Assembly: GCA_945862245.1 (NCBI GenBank)
Contig: CAMAXN010000010.1
Span: 1 to 64,000 of the forward strand
Direction of reading: 5' to 3'
Length of the DNA: 64,000 bases
Origin: Prosthecobacter debontii
GTDB lineage: Bacteria; Verrucomicrobiota; Verrucomicrobiia; Verrucomicrobiales; Akkermansiaceae
The notes under the pieces were generated by a model. The model was not told the DNA's origin, made no database searches, and saw nothing but the letters and a program-made list of their open reading frames with translations. This document shows, piece by piece, positions 30,059 to 39,013 of the stretch (the stretch's first letter is position 1; every line of letters begins with the position of its first letter). A program made the translations under genes and the position numbers.

Positions 30059-32029
30059 TCACGCATAGCTGCGGATGGAAACCTTTACGGTTTCGTAAAC
30101 CAGCGGCTCTTTATGAAGAGTGGGCGTTTTGCCGGGGCCGTGGTATTCCCAGGCGGAGACGTAGCCGAAGGTTTCATCGTGGCGCTTCGCCTCGCCGGGC
30201 TGAGTCTTTCCGGCCTGGACTTCAGAGTCGGTCTCGAAGAACTGGTGTTCGCCACGGAAGTGACCACCGCAAGATTCCTCGCGCTGGAGCGCATCGTGGC
30301 ACATCAGTTCACCGAACTCGAGGAAGTCGGCAACGCGGCCAGCTTTTTCCAATTCCATGTTCGGGGAATCGGCGGTGCCGGGGATGCGGACGTTGTTCCA
30401 GAATTCCTCGCGAATGCGGGGTATTTCCTCAAGCGCCCACGTAAGTCCCTCGACGGTACGGAGCATGCCGCATTTGTCCCACATGACCTTGCCAAGATCG
30501 CGGTGGAAGGAATCGACCGTGCGCTTGCCCTGGATGGTGAGGAGCTTGGAAATGCGCTCGCGGACTTCGCCCTCGACCTGCGCGAAGGCAGGATGCTGGG
30601 TGGTGACAGTGCCGGGATTCTGAGTAGCGAGGTAGTTCGCGATGGTGGTAGGGATGACGAAATAGCCGTCGGCTAGACCTTGCATCAGAGCCGAGGCACC
30701 GAGGCGATTAGCACCGTGGTCGGAGAAGTTCGCCTCGCCGAGGACGTGGAGTCCTGGGATGTTGGACATCAGGTTGTAATCCACCCAGAGGCCGCCCATT
30801 GTGTAGTGGACGGCGGGATAAATCATCATCGGGCGCTCATAGGGGTTTTCGCCGGTGATCTTCTCATACATCTGAAAAAGGTTGCCGTAGCTAGCGCGAA
30901 TCTTGTCTTCGCCAAGGCGCTTGATTGAGTCGCGAAAGTCTAGATAGACACCGAGGCCGGTGGGCGCGACGCCGCGGCCTTCATCGCAGACTTCTTTGGC
31001 GGTGCGGGAAGAGATATCGCGCGGGGCGAGGTTTCCGAAGGATGGGTATTTCCGCTCCAAGAAATAATCGCGGTCGTCCTCTGAGACATCGTTCGGGTGG
31101 AGTGCACCAGCGCGGATTTTCGCAGCGGATTCAGGGGATTTCGGTGCCCAAATGCGGCCATCGTTGCGAAGCGACTCGGACATGAGGGTGAGCTTCGACT
31201 GGTAATCGCCGGAGACCGGGATGCACGTTGGGTGGATCTGAGTGAAGCAGGGGTTGGCCATGAGCGCACCACGGCGAGCGGCTCGCCATGAGGCCATGAC
31301 ATTGCAGCCCATAGCGTTCGTAGAGAGGAAAAACACGTTGCCGTAACCGCCGGTAGCGAGGATGACCGCGTCCGCTGCGTGGCTGGAGATCGCACCGGTG
31401 TTTAGGTCGCGGACGACGATGCCCTTGGCGTGGCCATCGACCTGAACGAGATCGAGCATCTCCGTGCGTGGAAACATTTTCACGCCGCCTTTGTGGATTT
31501 CTTTTTCGAGTGCCTGGTAGCAACCGATCAGGAGCTGCTGGCCAGTCTGGCCGCGGGCATAGAAGGTGCGGGAAACCTGGGCTCCGCCGAAAGAGCGGTT
31601 ATCTAACAGCCCACCATATTCGCGGGCGAAAGGCACGCCCTGGGCGACGCATTGGTCGATGATGCCGCTGGAAACCTCAGCGAGGCGATAGACGTTGGCC
31701 TCGCGGGAGCGGAAATCGCCGCCCTTTATAGTATCGTAGAAGAGGCGATAAACGGAGTCGCCATCGTTGCGGTAGTTCTTTGCGGCATTGATCCCGCCCT
31801 GCGCGGCGATGGAGTGGGCGCGGCGCGGCGAGTCTTGGTAGCAAAAACATTTTACGTTATAGCCCAGCTCGGAAAGAGTCGCCGCCGCTGAGCCACCGGC
31901 AAGACCGGAGCCGACGACGATAATATTAAATTTACGCTTGTTGGCGGGGCTGATGAGCTTCGAGTTCATCTTGTGGCTGGACCATTTCTGCTCCAGCTGA
32001 CCTGCGGGAATTTTGCTATCGAGTGTCAT
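30059..32029 (-). CDS. sdhA: Succinate dehydrogenase/fumarate reductase flavoprotein subunit
   Basis: A 656-residue flavoprotein with an FAD motif [20 protein letters not shown] near residue 35 and the FAD-attachment histidine region [14 protein letters not shown]. The active-site motif [18 protein letters not shown] and the capping-domain segment [20 protein letters not shown] are also present. The length and sequence fit the Bacteroidota/Chlamydiota-like SdhA that works with a single five-helix cytochrome b subunit. It follows sdhC by 30 bp. The expected iron-sulfur subunit gene sdhB does not follow: only about 240 bp separate sdhA from gltB. Confidence 0.94.
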   Translation of the reverse strand: MTLDSKIPAGQLEQKWSSHKMNSKLISPANKRKFNIIVVGSGLAGGSAAATLSELGYNVKCFCYQDSPRRAHSIAAQGGINAAKNYRNDGDSVYRLFYDTIKGGDFRSREANVYRLAEVSSGIIDQCVAQGVPFAREYGGLLDNRSFGGAQVSRTFYARGQTGQQLLIGCYQALEKEIHKGGVKMFPRTEMLDLVQVDGHAKGIVVRDLNTGAISSHAADAVILATGGYGNVFFLSTNAMGCNVMASWRAARRGALMANPCFTQIHPTCIPVSGDYQSKLTLMSESLRNDGRIWAPKSPESAAKIRAGALHPNDVSEDDRDYFLERKYPSFGNLAPRDISSRTAKEVCDEGRGVAPTGLGVYLDFRDSIKRLGEDKIRASYGNLFQMYEKITGENPYERPMMIYPAVHYTMGGLWVDYNLMSNIPGLHVLGEANFSDHGANRLGASALMQGLADGYFVIPTTIANYLATQNPGTVTTQHPAFAQVEGEVRERISKLLTIQGKRTVDSFHRDLGKVMWDKCGMLRTVEGLTWALEEIPRIREEFWNNVRIPGTADSPNMELEKAGRVADFLEFGELMCHDALQREESCGGHFRGEHQFFETDSEVQAGKTQPGEAKRHDETFGYVSAWEYHGPGKTPTLHKEPLVYETVKVSIRSYA

Positions 32030-32059
32030 GGAATTGAGGATTGGAGATTGAATAGTGGG

Positions 32060-32749
32060 TCAGTTCACAAATCCGAGAAGAATCGCGACCGGGATGGATA
32101 CAAAGCCGGCCCATATGACCACTGCATAACCGAGCGAGACCCGCTTGATCAGGCTAGCGGATTTCTTCGAGCGGAAGCCAAGGGTCTGGAACATGGAGGC
32201 GACGCCGTGGCTGATGTGCGAGCAGAGCAGGGTCATCGCGATCACGTAGAAAAGGACGACGAGGACTTGGAGAAAACCGCCGCTGAAACCGGCGATGACC
32301 ATTTCGTAGGGAGATTCCTTGGCGATCTCGGCGAGGTGGGAGTTCGTACGGACTGTGAAATGGAGAATGTGGAAGACGATGAAGGCGAGGACGGTGAGGC
32401 CTGACCAGATCATGATCCGCGAGGACTTCGAGGCCTGGATCGTGGCGTTGAATTCGTATTTGTTTCGCGCAGCCCTATTTTCCCTTGTCAGGAGGATGGT
32501 CGCCCAAACATGCAGCACAAGGACGACAATCAGCCCAAAGCGAGCGACCCAGATCAACGCGCCGTGACCCGCCGTGTGAAGGAATTCCGCGTATTCATCG
32601 AACGCCTCCTTGCCGGCGTAGATGAGGAGGTTTCCGGTCAGGTGACCCGCCAGAAAAAGCACCATGGCCAGACCGGTGACGGCGACTACGAGTTTTTTTC
32701 CGATGGAGGAATTCCAGTAGGCGGCGGCGCTGCGGGTAAGGGCGTTCAT
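32060..32749 (-). CDS. sdhC: Succinate dehydrogenase cytochrome b subunit
   Basis: A 229-residue membrane protein with five predicted helices. Conserved histidines for di-heme binding sit in FLAGHLTGNLL, EFLHTAGHGALIW, VLVLHVWATILL, FHILHFT and LCSHISHGVASM. This matches the type B SdhC/FrdC of succinate:menaquinone reductases that anchor SdhAB to the membrane. It is the first gene of the sdhCA unit. The about 200 bp upstream (32750-32948) should contain the promoter; no regulator motif could be named. Confidence 0.92.
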   Translation of the reverse strand: MNALTRSAAAYWNSSIGKKLVVAVTGLAMVLFLAGHLTGNLLIYAGKEAFDEYAEFLHTAGHGALIWVARFGLIVVLVLHVWATILLTRENRAARNKYEFNATIQASKSSRIMIWSGLTVLAFIVFHILHFTVRTNSHLAEIAKESPYEMVIAGFSGGFLQVLVVLFYVIAMTLLCSHISHGVASMFQTLGFRSKKSASLIKRVSLGYAVVIWAGFVSIPVAILLGFVN

Positions 32750-32948
32750 GGGAGCAAATACGGAGGCGCCTTTAGTTAGACCACGCTTTAGAGAACTTCA
32801 AGGGGAAGAAATGAAGGAAATTTTGCGGGGGCGGATCATGGATTGGCGGGTTGGCGCAACTCAATCCCCTCCTTGCCGAACTCGGGATTTTGCGATCCAC
32901 CTGATCCGGCGGTTGTCTCGAACAGGGCGCACGCCTTTTTTAGATCGG

Positions 32949-34949
32949 CTAAGCCAACAGAATATCCCTTTCCACTGAGGATTGTCTGTCTCTGGGAAAC
33001 GGATTCGCCTCCCGTTCGACAGCCGTCGCGTGCTCGATGCTTTTGTCATGGCACTCCGCCATGAACTCCGCGTAATGAATCAGCTCCATGCGCCCGTCGT
33101 GATGCTCGACGATAGCTGTCATACTCTCCACCCAATCGCCGGAATTCAAGTAATGGATGCTGCCTACGCGCTTGTCTTCGGGTGTGTGGATGTGGCCGCA
33201 GATGATGCCGTTGCACTTCTTGTGGAGGGCGAGTTCTTGCAGCAGGGTCTCGTATTTGTCGATGAAGCTGACAGCGGATTTTACCTTTGCCTTCACGCGT
33301 TTGCTTAGGGAGAAATATTCCTTTCCGCGCCATGCCCGCCATTTGTTATACCAGCGATTGATGCAGAGCAGTGTATCGTAGCCAACCGCGCCTAACAACG
33401 CGAGCCACTTGTGATTGGTGGAGACACTGTCGAAACCGTCGCCGTGGACGACGAGGTAGCGGAGACCGTTAACGGCTTTGTGGATATACTCCTTGGCAAA
33501 TCGGATTTTCCCGAAGGCGAGCGGCAGGAAGCGCTCTAGGATCTCATCGTGGTTGCCACGCAGATAAATGACCTCAGTATCATCCTTCTCTGACATCTTA
33601 AGAATTTTACGGATCACCCGACTATGGCGGGACTGCCACTTTGATCCGCGCTTCAGCGCCCAACCGTCAATAATGTCGCCATTGAGTATGAGCTTTTGGC
33701 AGCTCACGCTTTTTAGAAAATCGACGACCTCGCTGGCCTTGCTGTCTTCGGTGCCGAGATGGATGTCGGAGAGGAAAACGGTGCGGAAGGAAGCCTTTCT
33801 GCGTTTCCCGATGCGGGGCAGCACACGACGAGTCTCGCTTGGTTTTGCATCCGGAGCTCTGATCGATTCAAGCCGCGCCTCGAACTCGGCGACCACTGCC
33901 GCCCAGCCCTGCGTTTCCGCTAGCTCACGGGCGGCGATCCGCATGCCGTGGCCTTGGCGGATGGCGAGCGCGGCATGGGCGTGATTTAGAAAATCCGCGG
34001 CGTCGCCTTTCCGCGCTTTCAGACCGTTGACGCCATGCTCCACATAGCGCGCGGCCGCTGCGTAATCATAGGCTACCGTCACCAAACCGCTGGCCATGCC
34101 CTCAAGCAATACGTTTCCGAAGGTCTCCGTCTCGCTTGGGAAAAGCAGGATATCTGCGGAGGCGTAATGCCGCGCCAAGTCCTCGCCGGTCCGCACGCCG
34201 GTGAAGTAGATCCACGGATGCTTCGCGGCGAGCTTTTCGCGTATCGGCCCGTCGCCGACCACCACACAGCGCAGGTCCGGCACGGCGGCGCGCATCTCCG
34301 TAAAGGCGATCATCGCCAACTCCAGGTTTTTCTCAGCGGCCACACGACCCACCACCATCGCGACGGGAGCCGCCGCCCGCGCGCCCCATTCGCCACGCAG
34401 GGTTTCGGAGCGTTTCCTTGGATCGAACAGCACGGTGTCGACGCCGCGCCCGAGCAGATGGACGTTTCTGAAACCCTCAGCCTTGAGACTCTCCACCAAT
34501 TCCGGCGAAGGGGCGAGGGTGCAGTCGGCGCGCCCGTGGAAACGCTTCAGGTAGGCCATCGCCAGCGGCTGCAGGCCGCGCAGACTGTAGCGCTGCATGT
34601 ATTCGTGGAAATTTGTGTGAAATCCGGTTGCCACCGGAATGCCGAGAGCTTTCGCGGCCTTCACGGCGGATTTACCCAGCGGGCTTTCCGTGGCGACGTA
34701 GATTACATCCGGGCGTTTTTCCTGCCATCGCTGTTTCAGCTTGAAAGGCTTCGGCAGCCCGACGCGCACCTCCTTGTATCCCGGCAACGGCAACGAGGCG
34801 GCGACCGTCTCACCTAGTTTGCCCACGCCTGTGCGGATCACGTGGACACGATGCCCGCAGGTCCGCAAGCCCTCGCAGAGCCTGCCCAGCGTCATCGCCA
34901 CACCGTTCACATCGGGGGAGAAGGTGTCGGTCACAATGTCGATTTTCAT
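32949..34949 (-). CDS. Fusion of GT4 glycosyltransferase and LpxH-like metallophosphatase
   Basis: A 666-residue two-domain protein. Residues 1-370 are a GT4 family glycosyltransferase: DTFSPDVNGVAMTL at the start, VVGRVAAEKNLELA in the donor domain, and E-x7-E type FPSETETFGNVLLEGMASG. Residues about 385-640 are a calcineurin-like metallophosphatase with the ligand motifs FLSDIHLG, LNGDIIDGW, LRGNHDE, VHGDGFD and CGHIHTPE, very like UDP-2,3-diacylglucosamine hydrolase relatives. Both parts fit envelope glycolipid work. The join (PRIGKRRKAS) is a basic linker. Separate genes are the usual arrangement as far as I know. Confidence 0.88.
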   Translation of the reverse strand: MKIDIVTDTFSPDVNGVAMTLGRLCEGLRTCGHRVHVIRTGVGKLGETVAASLPLPGYKEVRVGLPKPFKLKQRWQEKRPDVIYVATESPLGKSAVKAAKALGIPVATGFHTNFHEYMQRYSLRGLQPLAMAYLKRFHGRADCTLAPSPELVESLKAEGFRNVHLLGRGVDTVLFDPRKRSETLRGEWGARAAAPVAMVVGRVAAEKNLELAMIAFTEMRAAVPDLRCVVVGDGPIREKLAAKHPWIYFTGVRTGEDLARHYASADILLFPSETETFGNVLLEGMASGLVTVAYDYAAAARYVEHGVNGLKARKGDAADFLNHAHAALAIRQGHGMRIAARELAETQGWAAVVAEFEARLESIRAPDAKPSETRRVLPRIGKRRKASFRTVFLSDIHLGTEDSKASEVVDFLKSVSCQKLILNGDIIDGWALKRGSKWQSRHSRVIRKILKMSEKDDTEVIYLRGNHDEILERFLPLAFGKIRFAKEYIHKAVNGLRYLVVHGDGFDSVSTNHKWLALLGAVGYDTLLCINRWYNKWRAWRGKEYFSLSKRVKAKVKSAVSFIDKYETLLQELALHKKCNGIICGHIHTPEDKRVGSIHYLNSGDWVESMTAIVEHHDGRMELIHYAEFMAECHDKSIEHATAVEREANPFPRDRQSSVERDILLA

Positions 34950-35324
34950 AGCTATGGGGAAATAAATTTAAGCTAAATTGATAATCAACTGATTCATAGC
35001 CGTGTGCGCGACCGCGCTACGGTGACAGTTTCGTTACAAAATAATCCGTAGCTGGCAGCGCCATCCGGCTTCCAAAACCTGAGCCCACTTGCGGAGGAAT
35101 ATTTTTACTCCTAATTTTATTTCTGCTCATAGCCAGAATACCGCGCGAACCTGTTCTGGGGCATCTAGATGTTTGCGCAGTATGACAGGGATGCCGTAGC
35201 CCTGACTCGCCGCTGACTCCAGATGGTCATAAGAATCGCTTTCCTCCATGCTTGCCAGCGCCCGCTTCGCCGCTTATGACCCTTTTATCGGCAAGCGGGA
35301 AACTCCTTCCCACCCACCGTAATC
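34950..35324. other. Intergenic stretch before the tRNA
   Basis: No gene was seen. It should contain the promoters of the leftward fusion gene and of the rightward tRNA; imperfect inverted words around 35246-35300 (CTTGCCAGCG and CGGCAAGCGG) are the only structure noted. Confidence 0.45.
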
Positions 35325-35397
35325 GGGCCTGTAGCTCAGCGGTCAGAGCAGGGGACTCATAATCCTTTGGTCGTGGGTTCAAACCCCACCGGGCCCA
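35325..35397 (+). tRNA. tRNA-Met (CAT anticodon)
   Basis: A complete 73-nt cloverleaf: acceptor GGGCCTG pairs with CGGGCCC, D-arm GCTC/GAGC, anticodon loop CTCATAA (CAT), T-arm GTGGG-TTCAAAC-CCCAC and discriminator A. CCA is not fully encoded here (ACCC follows). A CAT tRNA can also be tRNA-Ile2 after lysidine modification; elongator Met is the default reading. The 3' part serves as the integration site of the island. Confidence 0.92.
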
Positions 35398-35399
35398 CC
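35354..35399 (+). other. attL: 46-bp tRNA 3' segment of the island
   Basis: The 46 bp from GACTCAT of the anticodon arm to CCCACC beyond the tRNA end are identical to 59492-59537. This is the classical product of tyrosine-recombinase integration into a tRNA 3' end. Confidence 0.92.
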
Positions 35400-35407
35400 C
35401 GTTCCTC

Positions 35408-35470
35408 AAGGGATTGCGGAGATTCCATCAGATCGGAAAAATCGCCTAGGGCAATTATAGGCCACTTTTT
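35408..35470 (+). repeat. Island left-end sequence, homologous to 59546-59606
   Basis: Directly after attL, about 62 bp (GATTGCGGAGATT ... AAAATCGC ... GGGCAAT-ATAGG) align at roughly three quarters identity with the stretch directly after attR. It includes CCTAGGGCAAT, matching the TAGGGCAA repeat near the integrase start. It may be a left arm-binding site of the integrase. Confidence 0.65.
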
Positions 35471-35622
35471 AAAGCACCATTCCGTAGGACGTGTGGGCGT
35501 GAAGGATGCAAGCCGCTAGGTTGTCGTCTGGATCAAATGGTGGCGGCAGGAGATTACGACCTGCTCCGACCCCGCAAAAAATGCTAGATTGCACGTTTAC
35601 TCCAAGGAAGCTTCATGGTCGT

Positions 35623-35638
35623 ATCAAGGGACCTTGAT
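35623..35638. promoter_or_regulatory. Operator ATCAA-N6-TTGAT at the activator gene start
   Basis: ATCAA-GGGACC-TTGAT, twelve bases before the chosen TTG start and directly upstream of a GAGG ribosome-binding site. The same palindrome occurs upstream of hsdR and of the giant kinase gene. Its position here suggests negative autoregulation by the encoded activator (inference). Confidence 0.7.
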
Positions 35639-35649
35639 TGAGGTTCCGT

Positions 35650-37143
35650 TTGAAAGTTCTCCTGTCATTTACCGGCTTCCATGATCCTTTCGCGCCTTCC
35701 CCTGCGACGGGCGAAATGCGTGCGGGGCCGATCCTGACCGTGGTGTCAGAGCGGCCTTTTGATCGGATCTATCTTTTCTCCACACCGAAGGCTGCGGAGA
35801 TCAGCGAAAAGACTGCCTCAGCCATCACTGAGCGGCATCCCGGCGTGACGGTCGCGATTCTGGAAGTTCCGCTCAAGGATCCAACAAACTACCTAGGCAT
35901 CCTCCGCCAGCTCCGCAGCCATTTCAAAAAGATCAACGCCTCCCACCCCGATGCGGAGTATTCGATCTCCGTGTCATCAGGCACTCCGCACATGCACGCC
36001 TGCTGGCTCCTGTTGGCCGCAAGCGGGGAAATCCCGGCCGCCATCCTGCAATCCACCCCGCCGGAATTCGTGCCGGATGGACGGAGCTTGGTTCGCGAGA
36101 TCGATGTCCATCAGAAGGACTTCCCTACCATCACCCGCCCGGTGAATGCCCCGGAGCAAGCGGAGGATGACGAGTCGTCAGTTTCCTTGGCCTGCCGTGA
36201 CCTCGGCATCGTCGGCGAGGATCCGGCGTTCCGGAAAGCGCTTCACGAAGCCTTCATCTACTCGCAATACGATGACTTCCACGTCCTCTTGCTCGGCGAG
36301 ACGGGTAGCGGCAAAGAGCACTTCGCCCAATTCATCCACCATCTTGGCCCGCGAGCCGGTCGCCCGATAGTCACGGTGAACTGCGGCAGCATCCCGGAGA
36401 ACCTTGTCGAGAGCCAGTTGTTCGGTCACAAAAAAGGCTCGTTCACGGGTGCGGCCACCGACCACGAAGGCAAATTCAAATCCGCCGACCGGGGCGTGCT
36501 GTTCCTCGATGAGATCGGCGAACTTCCGCTTCCCGCACAAGCGAAGTTGCTCCGTGCCCTCGACCAAGGCGAAATCGAACCCGTCGGCTCCTCCAAACCC
36601 GTCAAAGTCAACGTGCGCGTCATCGCCGCCACACATCGCAATCTCCGGGAAATGGTGCAGGCCGGCACGTTCCGCGAAGACCTGTATCAGCGTTTCGGAT
36701 CCAGCATTTCGATCCCCCCGCTCCGTTCCCGGAAGGTGGACATCCCGTTGCTCGCATCCCATCTTCTCGGCTCATGGAACGCTCGCCATGAGCATCAAAA
36801 GCGCCTGGCTCCCGCCGCCATCAACGAACTCATCCGCTATCCATGGCCAGGCAACGTCCGGGAGCTTCGGCGTGTTGTCCAGCAATCGGCCATGTTCGCG
36901 TCCGGCAAAGTGATTCATCCCCAGGATTTGCGCTTCGAAACGCCTCTCCGCACCAATCCGATGTCCGCCCTGCCCGATCCGTCCGAGGGCTTTAAGGTCA
37001 ACGAATTCCTCGACGAGATCAAATTGCACCAGATCCATCGCGCCATGGAACTTTCCGGTGGTGTTCAGGCTCGTGCCGCGCGCCTCCTCGGAATCACTCC
37101 CCAAGCGATCAACCAGTTTCTCAAAGGCAGAAATCTCCAGTGA
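35650..37143 (+). CDS. Sigma-54 activator with CARF/RtcR-like N-terminal sensor
   Basis: About 497 residues. Residues 1-160 form a CARF-like Rossmann sensor: KVLLSFTGFHDPF, FDRIYLFSTPKAAE, and the ligand-loop motif SVSSGTPHMHACWLLLAASG near residue 109, as in RtcR and other CARF proteins. Residues about 185-425 are the AAA+ domain of bacterial enhancer-binding proteins, with Walker A GETGSGKE (Lys 222), the sigma-54 contact loop GSFTGA (263-268; the consensus is GAFTGA) and Walker B GVLFLDEIGE. The C-terminus is a Fis-type HTH (QARAARLLGITPQAINQFL). I chose TTG 35650, preceded by GAGG at six bases; TTG 35638 lies inside the operator and directly follows a stop. CARF domains bind cyclic oligonucleotides or RNA-end signals, so the protein probably couples such a signal to sigma-54 promoters at 38997 and 49546 (inference). 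Confidence 0.85.
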   Translation: MKVLLSFTGFHDPFAPSPATGEMRAGPILTVVSERPFDRIYLFSTPKAAEISEKTASAITERHPGVTVAILEVPLKDPTNYLGILRQLRSHFKKINASHPDAEYSISVSSGTPHMHACWLLLAASGEIPAAILQSTPPEFVPDGRSLVREIDVHQKDFPTITRPVNAPEQAEDDESSVSLACRDLGIVGEDPAFRKALHEAFIYSQYDDFHVLLLGETGSGKEHFAQFIHHLGPRAGRPIVTVNCGSIPENLVESQLFGHKKGSFTGAATDHEGKFKSADRGVLFLDEIGELPLPAQAKLLRALDQGEIEPVGSSKPVKVNVRVIAATHRNLREMVQAGTFREDLYQRFGSSISIPPLRSRKVDIPLLASHLLGSWNARHEHQKRLAPAAINELIRYPWPGNVRELRRVVQQSAMFASGKVIHPQDLRFETPLRTNPMSALPDPSEGFKVNEFLDEIKLHQIHRAMELSGGVQARAARLLGITPQAINQFLKGRNLQ

Positions 37144-37166
37144 ATCACACCCAAAATTCCCTTTCC

Positions 37167-37201
37167 TTTCGTCAGAAGCTGTTACAGTATTTCTGACGAA
37201 A
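37167..37201. promoter_or_regulatory. Inverted repeat operator of the abiE operon
   Basis: TTTCGTCAGAA and TTCTGACGAAA form a perfect 11-bp inverted repeat separated by 13 bp, ending on the first possible ATG of the antitoxin gene. AbiEi antitoxins repress their own promoters through inverted repeats, so this is the likely site. The right arm overlapping ATG 37201 is one reason to prefer the start at 37213. Confidence 0.75.
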
Positions 37202-37212
37202 TGGTAGCCGCC

Positions 37213-37836
37213 ATGAACAAACACGCCGATTCCATCGACGCCGCCGTACTCGACCGCATCCGGTCGGGGCCGAAGGATCGCGTCTGGACGCCCCAGGATT
37301 TCCTCGATCTGGGTTCCCGGGCGGCGGTGGACAAGGCTCTGTCCCGCAACTGCAAAGGCGGCATCATCCGCCGTGCGGGACGCGGGCTATACCACGTTCC
37401 AAGGAAGCATCCCGCGCTCGGTTCGCTCGGTCCCAGCTATAATGCCATGCAGGATCTCGTCCAACGCAAGGCTGGCGGCGACGTGTTTCCCACCGGTGCC
37501 CACGCGGCCAATGTCCTTGGTCTCAGCGACCAGGTGCCGATGCGGAGCTGGCATCTCACCACCGGCTCCAGCCGCCGCATCGGTAGCGGCAAATCCGAAA
37601 TCGTCCTCCGCCACGTTTCCCCGCGTTTTGTTTCCACCAAGAACCCGAAGAGCGCCCAGGTCATCCTCGCCCTGCGCTGGATCGGGAAACGGGGTGTGGA
37701 CGATGACGTCATTTCCAAGCTTCGCCGGAACCTATCCCCGGCCGACCGCGCGGCTCTTCCCGCTGATGCCGCCAGCGCTCCCGCCTGGATCGCCGACATC
37801 TTCCATCGCATTGCCAAAGACTCCACAGCCGCCTGA
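37213..37836 (+). CDS. AbiEi-type antitoxin (DUF6088, type IV toxin-antitoxin)
   Basis: About 207 residues with an N-terminal winged-helix region (VLDRIRSGPKDRVWTPQDFL, followed by KALSRNCKGGIIRRAGRGLY) and a C-terminal domain with TGAHAANVLGLSDQVP, as in DUF6088/AbiEi antitoxins. It would counter the AbiEii toxin without direct binding and repress the operon through the inverted repeat just upstream. ATG 37201 would add four residues. Neither start has an obvious Shine-Dalgarno sequence. The toxin gene starts 2 bp after this stop. It follows the CARF-sigma-54 gene in the same direction, but no sigma-54 site was found in front of it. Confidence 0.85.
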   Translation: MNKHADSIDAAVLDRIRSGPKDRVWTPQDFLDLGSRAAVDKALSRNCKGGIIRRAGRGLYHVPRKHPALGSLGPSYNAMQDLVQRKAGGDVFPTGAHAANVLGLSDQVPMRSWHLTTGSSRRIGSGKSEIVLRHVSPRFVSTKNPKSAQVILALRWIGKRGVDDDVISKLRRNLSPADRAALPADAASAPAWIADIFHRIAKDSTAA

Positions 37837-37838
37837 CC

Positions 37839-38897
37839 ATGGGTGCCTTTCTGAAACTCACACCCGCCGACCAACTCGACGCCTACGTTGAGGTGAACCG
37901 TGCGATGGGTCTTGATGCCGCCAGCGTCGAAAAGGACTTCTGGGTGTGCTGGACGCTGCGCGAAATCTTCTCGGATCCGGACATCGGCGGCCACATCACG
38001 TTCAAAGGCGGCACTTCGCTTTCGAAAGCTTGGAAACTCATCGAGCGCTTTTCCGAGGACATCGATCTCATCGTGGATAAGGAGGTTCTCGGCTTCGGTG
38101 GAGATGCAGCCCCTGACAAGGCTCCCTCGAACAAACAACGCAAGGCGCGTCTCGAAGCGCTCATGGACGCCTGCCGCGATTGGGTTCAGGGAACACTCCA
38201 GCCCGCACTCGCTACCCGAATCCATAATGCACTCGGCGAATCCGCCTGGCAGCTCGAAGTCGATCCCGACATGCCCGACGGCCAATGTCTGCTCTTCCAC
38301 TATCCCACCGTCTTCCCGGCCAGCGCGGCGGCATACGTTCGCCCTGTTGTGAAAATCGAACTCGGCGCGCGCTCCGACGATTGGCCCCACGAGGAGAAAT
38401 CCATCCAGCCCTATGTGACCGAGCACTTTCCCATTCTCGACCCATCACCATCCTGCGTCGTCCGGGTGCTCGCAGCCGAACGCACGTTCTGGGAAAAGGC
38501 CTGCCTGCTTCACGAGGAAACCTTCCGTCCGCCGGGCAAGCCTCGGAAATTCCGCATGGCTCGCCATTACTACGATCTTTGGTGCCTTCTTCGAGCCGGA
38601 GTCGGCGAAAAAGCCCTCACACAAACCGCCCTCTTCGAGCGCGTCGCCGAGCATCGCGAACTCTTCTTCCGCTTTTCCTGGGTGGACTACACCACCCACA
38701 AACCCGGCACCTTCCGTCTCACGCCGCCCTCGGAACATCTCAGCGATTGGAAATCAGACTACGCCGCCATGCTCGGCCCCATGTTCTTCGGCGAGACTCC
38801 TTCCTTCGAGGAAATCATCACCCTCGCCGCCGACTTCGAGAAAACCTTCAACGCCACCGCGAAACCAGAACCCCCTTCAGGATCTTCAACAAAATGA
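37839..38897 (+). CDS. AbiEii-type nucleotidyltransferase toxin
   Basis: A 352-residue protein of the AbiEii/AbiGii family. The nucleotidyltransferase signature is ITFKGGTSLSKAWKLIERFSED, with GGTSLSK followed by SEDIDLIVD carrying the metal-binding acidic pair. A later conserved segment is RHYYDLWCLLRAG. Such toxins transfer nucleotides to tRNA or other acceptors and stop growth, giving phage abortive infection. The gene is coupled to the antitoxin gene (2-bp gap). The toxin carries the full active site, so it looks functional. Confidence 0.88.
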   Translation: MGAFLKLTPADQLDAYVEVNRAMGLDAASVEKDFWVCWTLREIFSDPDIGGHITFKGGTSLSKAWKLIERFSEDIDLIVDKEVLGFGGDAAPDKAPSNKQRKARLEALMDACRDWVQGTLQPALATRIHNALGESAWQLEVDPDMPDGQCLLFHYPTVFPASAAAYVRPVVKIELGARSDDWPHEEKSIQPYVTEHFPILDPSPSCVVRVLAAERTFWEKACLLHEETFRPPGKPRKFRMARHYYDLWCLLRAGVGEKALTQTALFERVAEHRELFFRFSWVDYTTHKPGTFRLTPPSEHLSDWKSDYAAMLGPMFFGETPSFEEIITLAADFEKTFNATAKPEPPSGSSTK

Positions 38898-38906
38898 GAT
38901 CCAAAC

Positions 38907-38922
38907 ATCAATACAGATTGAT
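38907..38922. promoter_or_regulatory. Putative enhancer site ATCAA-N6-TTGAT upstream of hsdR
   Basis: ATCAA-TACAGA-TTGAT with its centre at 38914.5. It lies 84.5 bp upstream of the GG of the sigma-54-type element at 38997, the same distance as at the giant kinase gene. Confidence 0.7.
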
Positions 38923-38996
38923 TTCTGGGGCGTGGGGAGATGATCTATCCAACCTGTTATCCATTGGTTTCCAATCGTTTAAGCCACAATTAACCG

Positions 38997-39013
38997 CTTG
39001 GCACACTCTGTGC
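38997..39013 (+). promoter_or_regulatory. Putative sigma-54 promoter of the type I restriction operon
   Basis: TTGGCACACTCTGTGCC has the perfect -24 box TTGGCAC and GC at the obligatory ten-base spacing (10 of 14 specified consensus positions). It is also a palindrome (TGGCACA-CTC-TGTGCCA). The predicted transcript start is near 39024. Confidence 0.6.

Noticed and set aside
25458-30676. Forward frames of 100-290 residues opposite gltB and sdhA
   Set aside because: Antisense to long well-conserved genes; composition (many Arg, Ala and Asp) is typical of shadows.
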